Of a stretch of 64,000 bases of DNA, positions 49,501-60,600 are shown one piece after another (the stretch's first letter is position 1; each line of letters opens with the position of its first letter). Below the pieces are notes generated by a model. It did not search any database. It saw only the letters and a program-made list of their open reading frames with translations, and was not told the DNA's origin. The stretch is from Blattamonas nauphoetae (taxonomy: Eukaryota > Preaxostyla > Oxymonadida). A program made the translations under genes and the position numbers. The DNA lies in contig JARBJD010000093.1 in NCBI GenBank assembly GCA_033064195.1, positions 1-64,000 of the forward strand, in the 5' to 3' direction.

Positions 49501-51722
49501 ATGTCTGTGTCTAAACCACAGAAACAACTCACCTTTCTCGAATACCGGAAGTATCAAGAGCAGAAAAAGAACAAACTTGCGACTGAATCTGTACAAGAAA
49601 CTGCCAACGTTCCTTCAGCACTGATGACTGACTCGACCAGTGATTCATCCGGAGAGGATGATGATGATGATTCTAAAGAAGAAATTGTAGATCCATCAAC
49701 AAATGAGAGTGCGATTCCACATACAAAAGCCGGACTCGAACAATGGACAAATTGGATAAAGTCCCCGAAATACCTTCACATCGACGATCTACCAACTTTC
49801 ATCATTCATGGTGATGGTGTGCTCTGCAGGATTTGCAGCGGATGCAGTCAGTATTTGTCTCGTTCCAAAGACCAATACGTGGTGTCTCCTGCGCATCCTT
49901 CCGCTACAAATAGCCTGACGGGACATCTCAAAACACAAACACACCTTTCAGCAGTCGCATATTGGGCTAAAAGGATAACATACTGGATGAAGCCCTCTCA
50001 ATGGTGGATCGTCGGGGAATTGAAAAGCATCGCAAAAATCAGGTACGAGCTGTCCACCATATTTCCAAGCAATTTTATCCCGTCACTCATTTCAAGGCCC
50101 AGACTAATCTTCTAAATAGTGTCGATAATCCAGAATTCGTTTCAGAATCCGACTGTTCTGATCTATCTCTCTTCTGGAGGACTGCCGAAACCATTGATCG
50201 TGTCTTTTTCCAGCATCGACTTCGTGCGATCTCAAAAACGACGCCGCTCGCAATCATGTTGGATACTTCAACTGATATCTCCTCAATCACCCAACTTTGT
50301 ATCAATCTTCGTTTCGTTTGTGATAGTACACAAACAATTCAGACCGTGTTTCTTGGATTGTACGATATGACGACAGGAGCTACTGGTAAAAGAATTTGTG
50401 AAGCCACTCTCTCTGTCCTGGAAAGAACCGGAATCAAAGTCAATCAGATCGTCGCGGTGACAACGGATGGTGATCCGGCAATGGTCGGTGTGGAGAACGG
50501 ATTTATCGCGGAGATCAGAAAGCATCAACCCGACATCCTTCACGTGCACTGTGGCGCTCACCGGCACAACCTTTGTTTGAAAGACACGTTCTATTCCAAC
50601 AGATACCCAGAAATCAAACAATTGATCACAAATGCGATTCGTTTCATCAATCTCATCACGAAATCTCATTCACGACAAGCTAAATTCAGAGCCATCCTTA
50701 CTGAACGCGGCCGCCCGAAGAAAAAATTGACCAAACCCATTCAAGTTCGGTGGGATACGAACAGGACGGTTGTTTTGGAAGTCCTAGAATATGGTGACGT
50801 CATGAAAACAGTTTTAGAAACTGAAAAAGAGATGAAAACCGTTGATCTCATCAAAATGTTCACCAGTCCGGAAACGAACCTTCGACTCGGTTCGATCCTA
50901 CTTCTCCTCAACATTACGCATCCTTCAAGTCTCCTCTTTCAAAAGAGCGATATGACAATCTCAGCTGCCAGAAGAACAATCACCGAGGTAGTCGATGAAC
51001 TCGATCGACTCGACGAAGACACCGTGAAAATAGAATTGATCAGAATCATGAATCAGTACCAAATTAATGGTTTCGAGTCTTTTCTCTCAGCGGTGACCCA
51101 AGAATGTCTGTCCATGAGAACTACTCTGTGCGAACGACTCCAACTGAGATTTGATGAACCAGATGAAACGTCTGAACTTTATTTCATCACTCACGATGTA
51201 ATGATGACAAAGAACTCACCAGCGGTCGATTCCATCGTTTTGACGTGGTCCAAAAAGTACGATCGATTTGTGTGTAAAAAATGGCGCGGCGAGACGGTAG
51301 ATCATTGGAAACACATGCAATCCGTATACAGAGTCCACTGCTCCACCATTCTCAGATCTCCAACGTCTATCGTGGAGTATCTTCTGCGAGAGGAACACTT
51401 CAAAATGGATCAGGCCATGTTTGGCCTTCTGAAGGTGATGCTGACCATCTCCGCCACAACTGTTGACACTGAAAGAGAGTTTTCGACCGTACACCGAACC
51501 AAAAGAAAGGACCGAACGAATCTGACGACACATCACGTCGAGGTTTTGACCAAAATCTACCACAATACTCCACCACTTCTTTCAGACGATGAGCTCACAT
51601 TCATCATTCTGGAACGAGATAGAATCGAATACAAAAAAAGAAAACGTGATCATCCAACCATATTGGACGACGACAGCGATCTCACAGACAGCGATCAGAA
51701 TTCATCTTCAGGAGATGATTAA
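49501..51722 (+). mobile_element. hAT-superfamily transposase, in two frames
   Basis: The N-terminal frame (49501-50115) has a Glu/Asp-rich region and a TTF/BED-like zinc-binding candidate (CRICSGCSQYL ... GHLKTQTHLSA). The main frame (50001-51722, 573 residues) has the hAT landmarks: MLDTSTDIS (first catalytic Asp), VAVTTDGDPAMVGVENG (second Asp), HVHCGAHRHNLCLKD (the CxxH motif), and the C-terminal dimerisation part with the catalytic Glu, TVDTEREFSTVHRTKRKDRT. The two frames overlap between 50001 and 50115, so a frameshift or an unrecognised intron near 50.0 kb separates the DNA-binding part from the catalytic part. Terminal repeats and the 8-bp duplication were not found with confidence. 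Confidence 0.85.
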
Positions 51723-51946
51723 TCGTCTTTTTTATGTCATTTCGCTTTATATTTCATTTAGTGATTGGAATCTTTGATATTGAAGTGAAAAGATACACAA
51801 TGCGGAGAAATAGGCAGTGTGATCAATTTTGGTATGATCAATGTGATCACACTATTGTCCCTGGTTATGGGTCAGATTCATGAATGGGTGAAACAATGAG
51901 TGTGAGATGAAGATGGTATCCAAAAGGAAGAAGGAAACATCATATC

Positions 51947-52221
51947 ATGATGTGTGAGATAAACGATAATTCAAAAGGAAGTTTGGAATGCAACACTCAC
52001 TCCCTCAATCTGTGCAATTCCATCAAGTCGAAGGTCGATGGCGTCTCCGAAGTCCTCCGTGTTCAGCCCCCCAAGATGCGGTGTCTGAGACGGGACATGT
52101 GCTACGATGAGAAGTGTTTAGATTCTGCTCATGGCTGTCCATCGTCCAATCGAGTCCATCGTGACAGTGCGAGCACCAACCAGTCGTCCATCATCCAGTC
52201 ACAGCTTCTTCCTGAGAGTCC
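51947..52221 (-). other. Reading frame interrupted by the Mutator-like element, one part
   Basis: On the minus strand, across the insertion at 52222-53321, an open frame joins VATPTVGPDAYNG on the right side to LSGRSCDWMMDDWLVLALSR on the left side when the element and one duplication are ignored. It then meets a TGA near 52135. The frame suggests that the element inserted into coding or formerly coding sequence. Family unknown. Confidence 0.35.
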
Positions 52222-52230
52222 ATTGTATGC
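52222..52230. repeat. Target duplication, left (9 bp)
   Basis: ATTGTATGC directly before the left inverted repeat, identical to 53313-53321. Confidence 0.85.
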
Positions 52231-53312
52231 GGGACTGACTATAGTTCATCAGCGTTTTCAACTATAGTTCATCAGAGACCCATTGTCTGTTGTCAGCGAG
52301 TCGGATCTTCTTCTTTTCGTTCAAGAAGGAAAAAAACCACCAAAAGAAGAACACTGATTCACCTTGGATGCCAACCTCGAGGAGTAGTCGACGACGATGA
52401 TGAGGATGACGAAGTGAAACATGCTGTGAAGAAGCAGTTCGACGAGAGTGAGCCACAATCTTTCAACTCGCAATGTGCCAGCTCCATCGAGCGCGGAGCC
52501 GACACAACCAAAAGAAGTGGCATCGATGGCGAGTAAGGACTTGCTTGCACTGTCGTTGTGTTTGTCAGTGAGAGACCTTGGATCGCGAAGCAGTAGTCGG
52601 GAGATGTCGACGAGAGGAGAACTGGAAGAAGTCATTCCGATCCACTCTCCCCCAAAACAAGCGGCGCTCCTTCGCTCATCGATATGCAGTTCATAATCAC
52701 TCCATTCAAAGAGAGTCGTCCGCTAAGTGCACACACCGACCCCGCCCCAACCTTCCCACTCTGCGATTGCGAGATCCACAGTGAGCTCAACTCCACCTCC
52801 CCTCTTCCCCACACCATCCACATCGTTCCTCCTCCGGTTGACGCTGATGGCAGGCTGATCGATATCTCACGCATCTCGATCCTCCTTCTGAACCCATTCG
52901 TTCTTCCACTTCCAGTCAACGTCCCTTTCATTTCTTGCCCTCAACCTCCACCTCTTCTGATCCCACCCACATTCTACTCCCGAATTGCGATGAGTTTACG
53001 ATCCACAGAATGATCTTCTCGTCGACCTCCATCCGTGATGACCACACCGAGTCCATCGAGCTACACGGCAGAATAATCCACCCATACAGTTGAGACGATG
53101 ACGAGTTGTAGGACATGACGATCGAAGATGGAGTTGAGTTTGTTGAGACTGTCACTCCACATTCTACAACCCCTGTCCGGCCTGTTTCTTCATTTTTCTT
53201 TGATTCGATTTGGTTGGAGTCGATCTTTGATAGTCGACCGGATCCCTCGTTGCCATGACATGGGTCTCTGATGAACTATAGTTGAAAACGCTGATGAACT
53301 ATAGACAGTCCC
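52231..53312. mobile_element. Mutator-like element, 1082 bp, carrying gene-like sequence (Pack-MULE-like)
   Basis: Terminal inverted repeats of 53 bp (52231-52283 and 53260-53312) start GGGACTGACTATAGTTCATC and differ at one position. ACTATAGTTCATCAG occurs twice inside each repeat. A 9-bp target duplication flanks it exactly, as in the Mutator superfamily. No transposase lies inside. The 977-bp interior is coding-like on the minus strand in pieces: CALSGRLSLNGVIMNCISMS and MLLLVVSAPRSMELAHCELK, which resemble strands of the host's beta-helix proteins. It therefore looks like an element that took up host gene sequence. Confidence 0.85.
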
Positions 53313-53321
53313 ATTGTATGC
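53313..53321. repeat. Target duplication, right (9 bp)
   Basis: ATTGTATGC directly after the right inverted repeat, identical to 52222-52230. Confidence 0.85.
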
Positions 53322-53469
53322 ATCAGGTCCGACGGTGGGAGTGGCCACAGGACAGTCTCTTCTTCTCCACACCATCCGACCATGAGCGTCCTGCATTCCT
53401 CTGATTCTCTCGGAAGGTCTCAGTTTTGACAGGTCATGAGGGAGGTGATTGCTGAGTGATCGCATTGTG

Positions 53470-53870
53470 TTTGAAGGAGGGGAGGAGGGAAGAGTGAAGA
53501 ACTCGACGACGACTCAAAGAACGGGAAGGGAGAAGACAGTCGATGTGGGTGTTGCGTGTGCTTCGAATGACAGTCACCAATATGCTCAAGAATGAGTGGA
53601 GTGATGGGAGGGGCAGAGGGGAGTGGGAGAGTGTGAGTGGTGAGGGAGAGGCAGAGGGGAGTGGGAGGGTGTGGGTGGTGAGGGGAGAGGCAGAGGTGAG
53701 GGAGAAGGAGAGAGTGGCGACAATTGAGCGAGACTGGCGAGAGAGAATCCCAATCGTTCCCGCAAACCAAACCATGGTGTGATTCCCGAGCCGACAACAA
53801 TCACACAAAAGCTGTGTTTGTTGTCCAAAAGAAGTCAGAAACAGTTTGAATGAACCGCTGATTATTGCCT
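53470..53870. other. Family 3' flank and GC-rich purine-biased stretch
   Basis: From 53680 to 53870 the sequence matches the conserved downstream flank of the 350-residue family. From 53540 to 53710 imperfect GGGAGTGGGAGRGTGTG units repeat a few times. No gene is supported. Confidence 0.5.
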
Positions 53871-53874
53871 GTTT

Positions 53875-54915
53875 CTAATAATATCCAGGAAGGTTCATGC
53901 CCTGACGGTTGTTCCAGTCAATCGATCTGGCAACAATCCATTCTCCATTGTATCCGTTTTTGTCGTTTTGCAGCGTTGCTTCGATCACATCTTCGATGCC
54001 CTCCATTCTTAACATTCGATGCACTCTCTTCCACCTCTGTCGTTCTTCTCCCCTTCTTTTGTTCCATTCATGCTGGATATGTATCATTTGATACAGAAAG
54101 CAATAGATTGAGTGATCATTTTCGAAGAATGTGAGACAACTTGGGATCGTGATGAATACTGGCATATGAAGAATAAATTCCATTGATGGTTGATAATTGG
54201 GACATATTTCGAGGAGTCGGGCGAGAAGTGCAAAGAAACGGAAGGATTGGTCACCATCGATGATCGAAAAGCGGTTCAGGCACAAATGCCAAATATACTC
54301 CCCTGAAGGAACGAGAACTTGCTTGAAAATTGTCTCGTGAACAGCTTGTTGTTCAATCCCATCTTCATTTGTGAGATATTCGAGACCATCCGGAGTTGCA
54401 AACCATGTAGCCTTGCGGATGGTTAAAAAGAGGATAGTGTGCATGTATTCATTATCTGACAACGAGAGAGAAAGGGGATTGAGAGTGTTGATGAGTTGAG
54501 GGATCAGATCAGCTTTGACGAGGTAAAAACGGACTTTATCTGAACACCAGAAGAACAGAGTTCTGAGCATATTCATCGCTGCGGTCGTGATTGTCCGATT
54601 GGGTGATGAAATGAGAACCACAATGGAGTGTATAAAGTTGGATAATGATTCGTCAGTGGTTCGCCCATGGCTGCCGAGAAAAGCATCAGCAAATTGTTCA
54701 ATCTGTGGTTCCACAGATTCGAGAAATTTCACCGCTTTCGCTTCCAGAGAGCCATCAAGAACAGGCTGAAACTTCACAGTGGCAACGAGAGATCGAAAGA
54801 CAACGTCCGTTTCATGGTTAGATTTAAACCGATTGTATTGCCAATTCAGGAAAGGAATACAATCTGGATAAAAATGAAAAGCAATCTGAAGAGATACCAG
54901 GGCTAGGAGAATCAT
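53875..54915 (-). CDS. 350-residue helical family, copy D
   Basis: A product of 346 residues. The first residues (MILLALVSLQIAFHFYPDCI) are hydrophobic and differ from the Ser-rich start of the other copies, so the true start may differ or the N-terminus was replaced. From PFLNWQYN onward it follows the family: FRSLVATVKFQPVLDGSLEA, KADLIPQLINTLNPLSLSLS, YIWHLCLNRFSIIDGDQSFR, PVFITIPSCLTFFENDHSIY, MLRMEGIEDVIEATLQNDK and GMNLPGYY before TAG. No intron is needed. Confidence 0.75.
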   Translation of the reverse strand: MILLALVSLQIAFHFYPDCIPFLNWQYNRFKSNHETDVVFRSLVATVKFQPVLDGSLEAKAVKFLESVEPQIEQFADAFLGSHGRTTDESLSNFIHSIVVLISSPNRTITTAAMNMLRTLFFWCSDKVRFYLVKADLIPQLINTLNPLSLSLSDNEYMHTILFLTIRKATWFATPDGLEYLTNEDGIEQQAVHETIFKQVLVPSGEYIWHLCLNRFSIIDGDQSFRFFALLARLLEICPNYQPSMEFILHMPVFITIPSCLTFFENDHSIYCFLYQMIHIQHEWNKRRGEERQRWKRVHRMLRMEGIEDVIEATLQNDKNGYNGEWIVARSIDWNNRQGMNLPGYY

Positions 54916-54919
54916 TGGA

Positions 54920-55330
54920 GTTGTTTGTTGTCTCGATTATTGAGTTCATTTCGACAGAGTCAGAAAGAAAAAACAGTCCGTAATGGGTCAAGAACCAGGA
55001 TTCAAACAACAACACCGAAATGAACAATATTTTCAAAATGAAGAATAAAACATCACATCGCGAATAGTGAGACGATCCAGGAATGAAGATGAACTCTTGA
55101 ACCAGATGAAATGTGTTTTTGAAATCAAAATGATGATGAACAACCTAGGAACGAGAAAGACCACGCAGGAGGACGGAAGAAGAGATGCGGACGTTGAGGT
55201 TAGCCGTTCGTTTCTATTAATGGACAGTGGCGAACGACAGCAGATATGGACTGACGAACTGATTCTGCTCGTCTGAACACTTCGAGGGACGTCTTCATAA
55301 ATCTGTCGAGCTGGAGAGAAGCAGCAGGAA
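54920..55330. other. Intergenic stretch with a weak short frame
   Basis: A short plus-strand frame (NQMKCVFEIKMMMNNLGTRK, about 55067-55276) has protein-like composition but no start context or family. Otherwise nothing is seen. Confidence 0.3.
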
Positions 55331-55334
55331 GAGT

Positions 55335-55774
55335 GTGTTGGGTGGACCACAATTCTTGTTCCACGCTTCTCTCCTCTTGCTTCCCCCTTTCCTCTCTCTC
55401 ACTCTTCTCTCCTCTACTTCCCCCCTTGCGTCGGTTATGTGTCTGTCCGTCTGGACGTCGCTCTGTCCGCTTGTGCTCCTTCCCCTCAAGTCAGCCAACA
55501 GTAATCTCGTCCTTCCCTCGAGTGCGGTTGGGGTGGGTTTGGCGAAGAGTGGGGGGACGGAGGGAGTGATGACGAAATGCGGTGTCGTCGGCGAGAGCGA
55601 CGAAAGCGAGGTCGTGCTTCGTCGGCCGTGGCGGACACAGGTGGAGAGATGTGCAGGAGGGGAGTTGTGGACTTCCGTCTCTTCGCCGCTTCTGTCTCCC
55701 GACGCTCCTTCTCACTTTTCTTCCCTTCTCTCGCCGACATTGATGTCAGTCGGCCAGGTGCTGCTTGTCCTGCC
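55335..55774 (+). other. GC-rich segment of unclear coding status
   Basis: Both strands are open here. The plus strand gives a leucine-rich start (HASLLLLPPFLSLTLLSS) followed by TKCGVVGESDESEVVLRRPW, and the minus strand gives an Arg/Ser-rich frame. The segment ends sharply where similarity to the 350-residue family begins at about 55775. It may be a piece of another surface-protein gene. Confidence 0.25.
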
Positions 55775-56277
55775 CTCGACGATCGAAAAGCGGTTCGCGC
55801 ACAAATGGCAAATAGACTTCTCTGAAGGAGTGACAACTTGCCGCAAAATCATCTCGTGAACAGCATATTCTTCACCGTCAACTTCAATTTGGAGTTGTGC
55901 GAGACAATATGGAGTTGTGAGTGAGAGAGAATTGGAGATGCTTGCTATGAGATTGATGTGGCTATCGACTGCTTCTGAAAAGGAGTGTGAATGTGGATTG
56001 AGAGTGTTGATGAGCTGAGGGATCAGATCAGCTTTGACGAGTGAAATTTGGACTTTAATTGAACAGTTCCGGATCAGAGCTTCGAGCAGCTTCATTGCTG
56101 TTCTGGTGATGGTATGACTGGCTGACGAAAGCAGAACCACAATGCACTGAATGAAGTCTCTCTGAGAATCACCAGAGAATGGGACAAGGCTCTCGAGAAA
56201 AGCATCGGCTGATTGTCTATCCTTTGGTTTCACAGATTCGAGAAAATTCACAGCCTTCGCCTCTAGTGAGTCATCAA
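55775..56277 (-). pseudogene. 350-residue helical family, internal fragment E
   Basis: About 165 codons matching the middle of the family, from DDSLEAKAVNFLESVKPKDR to KSICHLCANRFSIVEGR, with KADLIPQLINTLNPHSHSFS between them. Both the start and the last third of the gene are missing, and each edge is abrupt. On the upstream side it is joined to a beta-helix gene fragment, on the downstream side to a GC-rich segment. It is a gene fragment moved by duplication, without a functional start. Confidence 0.75.
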
Positions 56278-56735
56278 ATACACGTTTGGTGAATCGGATG
56301 TGGAGTCGCAGTCTTTGATCATGGCAGAGGTGATTCCGGATGACGCTTCGCCGAAAATACAGACGTCTCTTCCGTCTGAATCGGTCTGACAGGAGCATTC
56401 TCTGAACTTCACGAATGAGAACGAGAGAGACGGGGATGTCTGAAACCGCATGCAGAGAGCACGGCTTGATGTATACGACGAACATTCGACGAAGGCGCAG
56501 TTGGAGAGTGTGACGCGAGGTGAGTCGAAATGCAGAGCGCCGGAATGGACCGAAGTGGCCATCTCGAAGAAGGAGCTGCTGACCGAAATGGAGGATGCGG
56601 CGCAGACAATCATGCAGCCTCCAATACTCCCACTTGAATCCGTTGAACATTCAGAGAAGGTACAGCTGTGGAAGAAGCAGGTCTTGACTGTGAGGGACGA
56701 CAATGTTCGGAACTATGCTTGTCGATTGAAAGCTT
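56278..56735 (-). pseudogene. Beta-helix receptor-like gene, ectodomain fragment
   Basis: About 150 codons of Ser- and Cys-rich beta-helix repeats: SLTVKTCFFHSCTFSECSTD, VSSSFFEMATSVHSGALHFD, VTLSNCAFVECSSYTSSRAL and FVKFRECSCQTDSDGRDVCI, ending in KDCDSTSDSPNVYL. The full gene at 57658-61365 has the same order (SNCAFVGCSASWIGGA, FVQFRECSTQQIDGY, CDSTSDSPNVYIYI). The fragment is cut at SPNVY, where the helical-family fragment begins. Confidence 0.7.
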
Positions 56736-56739
56736 AACA

Positions 56740-57650
56740 GCTTTCGCCACTTTCACAACGATCTTTGTGTGTACCAGATGTTTCGCCGTGTTCTGATGAA
56801 ACATCCCCCAACTGTAAGTGAATCAACAAAGGTGATCGGTTCGTTAAATCTGACATAAACAATGTTGACGAGATTAGCGGTAATCAAACGAATGATGGTG
56901 GATTATACATAGCTCCTTAACAACGTGACATGATGAAGGAGATGTATTTCTGATTGTCAGGCGAAGAGTTGATGCTTCTGAATCAGACCGTTCAAGTCAA
57001 GATGGAAAGAATGGGCCGTTCGGAATGTGTCGAATGAGCAAGATAAGCACCCTCTGACAGAGTTCAGTGAGATGAGTGGATGGGTTTTCCAATTCCGCGT
57101 TTTCATTTGAAAAATAGAGAAAGTGGAAAAGAAAGGAGATGACAAAGACAACTCGATGAACAACACGAAGAAGATAGAAGGTCTAGAAGATAGTGTTTAC
57201 TACAGAAAGACCAGCGAACGCAGATGATTCAAATCAAAAGTGCGAAGAACAAAACAGACATCCAAACAGAACAGGTCGGAACAGAAAGAAGGAGAGAGAA
57301 GTCAGAGACTGCTCTGAAAGGCCAGTCAGAAACAGCCGAGCAGAGAAGGAGAGATGACATGAATGTATTTGAGTGGTGATGGAGAAAAGAAATGGTCGGA
57401 AAACGAGGGAAAGTTACGACTTCGCCAGGCGAGACGAGATGAAAGGAAAAGTGCTGAGGGTGTTGTCGACAAATAGTGAGAGAAATGGAATGATGGAAGT
57501 GTGGGGATGAAAAGATGAATGTGTGAGTGGATTCTGAGAATGAAGAGATGTCGCAGGGGTCCAGTGTTTAGTGAGACGTTGGCTGTGATGTGGTCTCGAC
57601 TGGATTTGACACGAACGAAGTGAAAGGAAAAGGAATGATGTGGGAATACA
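56740..57650. other. Intergenic stretch, nothing clear
   Basis: Purine-rich in part (57150-57400). No gene, RNA or repeat is supported. Confidence 0.5.
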
Positions 57651-57657
57651 TAGACAA

Positions 57658-60600
57658 TTAGGACTCCAGAACTGCTTTCTGATAGATTGGCTTGTCAGCA
57701 GGAATCTGAGCGAGTGTGCTTTCGATTGTGTCAAAGTCGGGTCTGTCTTCCGGAATCAGAGAGAGACACTCGGAAATCAGTTCTCGCATCTCCGAGTTCT
57801 CCACTGATTCCAGCTTCGGCGTCACTCCAATCACAATCTGACGAGATGCATTCACCGCATCTTGCTCCCCGAACGGCACACATCCAGTCTCCATTTCCCA
57901 CAAGATCAGGCCAAGACTAAAAACTGCCCCGTGGCCAGAGTTCATCTGTGGTTGGTTCTCGATCACTTCTGGTGCACTCCAACGCACTCCTTCGTTCACT
58001 TTCTCTGCCGACTGGCCCACAACATGGTTCGATTCGTTGGTCTCCTCTGTCTGTTGTTGTTCAGGTTGTTCTGGCTGAGGTGTTTGTTGTTCTGATTGTG
58101 ACGTATTGAGGGTGGGAAGAGGAGCCGGTGGTGTGATGTCACTGTTCAGTTTCAAGCACACATTCTGGTTCGAATCGAAAAGAATGTTGTGAGATGTCAG
58201 TGCTCGAAGAATCGCCGCTTTTCTGTCTTTCTTCAACACTCCCTTCAATCCTCGAACCAGCTGCAGCTGCGCTTGTCGCTCTCGAACATCCCAACGATTC
58301 TCAGAGTGAAGCGCGTTGAACAGCGTTCTGTTTTTCGACACACAAACTGTCGTCTTCATGTCGCCACAACACGGCAACACTTCTTCCAAATTCACAAAAT
58401 CTGTCATTTCATCGGATGGTTCTGGTTCTTCCTTTTGCTTCGTTTCTGATTTCGATTCAGACGAAGCACATGGCTGGACTGACATCACTCCAATCTGGTT
58501 GTCTGTCACAATTTCCACTTTCTCATCTTCAAGTTGTGGTTGATCGACAGTGTTCATGTTCTCCATCTCTTTCAGGTTCGCTTGTGACTTCACTAGGCGA
58601 CGGCGAAGGAGCAAAACCAGCACAATCACAGCAATCAGGACAATGAGGAGAGAAGCAACGAGTGGAATCAGCCAGCTCAGCAGTTTCTTCATTTCCTTCG
58701 ACAGAGCTTTCTTTTCCGGATTTTCTGGTTCCAGTGGAGGCACAAACGATGATTTCGGGATGTGGAATGAGACTGGATCGTTCATCACAACTGGTGTCGA
58801 TGAACTTCCTGGTGTCGCAACCAGTGACTTGATTGTGTATGTCGTGTAGTCTGTCAGCACTCTCTCATCACCAACCACAACAAACTCCTCTGTCTCACCT
58901 GTCGTGCCTGCCAATTCCACCACAACTGAGAACGTCACATCCTTCCCCCTCTCCTCCACAACGAAGTCGTACGATCCACACACTTCTCTGTCGAAGTGGA
59001 GGAGCAACACTGCGAATTGTGGATCAGCTTTAATGATGTGGGCAGACACGCCAGTCAACGACGAGAAGGGAGGAGTGGTTTGTGCGGGAGTGGTGAACGT
59101 GATTGGAAGGGGGAGTTTAACGTCTTTTTCTGTCAATCCGTCCGCTTCCATCCACACCATTCTCCGAACTTCGTATTCTGTTGACCAATCCAGACAGACT
59201 TCCGCGTTCGACGAAGACAGAGATGCTGTTCCTGTCAGAGTAGTCGAGTCGGTGCGAGTCAGTGTGATGTTCCATGCTGTCTCTTCCTTCCCAACCAACA
59301 TCCAATAACTCCATTCCTCCAAACTCACTCCCCTCAACACAATCTCTGTTGTGTTCCAATCTTTCGACGTGGTATCAGCTGTCCAAACTGTTGGAATTGG
59401 GAAGAAAGTGGATCCAAATGAACATGTTCGATTGGTGTATGTGGTGTCGTCGGGAAGAATCCCATTCGCTCCAGACGAAACAACAGCTGTTCCGATTCTC
59501 GACTCTTCCCACGGTTTCCCAAACACCACGTGCACCAGTCGAGGAACATTTGATCCATCCAGCAGCACTCCCATCGTTCCCCTCAACGCTTCTTCAGTCT
59601 CGACTGTCACTGTCGCAACACTTCCATCGAACGACACATCCACAGACTTGATTGTGGGTGTTGAAGTAATGTGTGGGAAGAGAGTGCTGACATATCGATT
59701 ATCGATATAAATATAAACATTTGGTGAATCTGATGTGGAGTCGCAACATTCGAACATGTCAGCTGTGATTTCAGTGTGGCGAGACTGGACAAAGCTGATG
59801 TCATTTCCGCGACAATAGCCATCAATCTGCTGGGTTGAACATTCTCTGAACTGAACGAACGAGAGGGACAGAGATGGAATTTCTCCAAAGATTATGGCAC
59901 CTCCAATCCAACTTGCTGAGCATCCAACGAAGGCACAGTTGGAGATGGAGATCACACCAACACAGGAGATGCGCAAGGCACCACCAACTTCAGCAGTGGA
60001 TTGTTCGAAAAAGCAGCTGTCAATCGATGTTGGGGACGCCTCACCAACAAAGAGACTCCCTCCGTCGCCTGTGGTGGAACATTCAGTGAACGAGGAGGAA
60101 GAGATGGAGAACGGTTGAGGATCGGATCGATGAGAGAAGAAAAAGACAGCTCCCCCTCCAGATACAATGTAGTCAGATGCTGATGAGCATTTGTGGAAGA
60201 AGCAGGTGTTGATTGTGAGAGAGGAGGATGTCGTTTCAAGGTTGATTGCTGATCCACCATAATAATTGGAATCATTGGATGCCATCTCGCTGAATGTGCA
60301 GAGGGTGAAGGAGATGTGTGTCACATCTGATGTGTTGGCTAACGCGAAGCGACCGGGATCGGAAGTTTGTGTTCGATTTTCGAAAGAGTAAGTCAAGTGT
60401 TCGTTGCCTTGTCGGACGCACGATGAGAACGAGGTGTTAAGACAAACCACATTCCCTCCCATGTTCGGCGACATCATTCCTGTCCCACTGTCGTGGTTTG
60501 TGCAACACGACACACAACTTGCAACAACCAATTGAGCAACTTCACTCCCGAACTTCGGTTTCGTTGGTGTGAAGGGAGACGAGGAGGAAACATTTAAAAG

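Noticed and set aside
48111-51860. GTGTGATC...GATCACAC palindromes as ends of the hAT element
   Set aside because: Both sides have such palindromes, but they do not align as terminal repeats and no 8-bp duplication fits.
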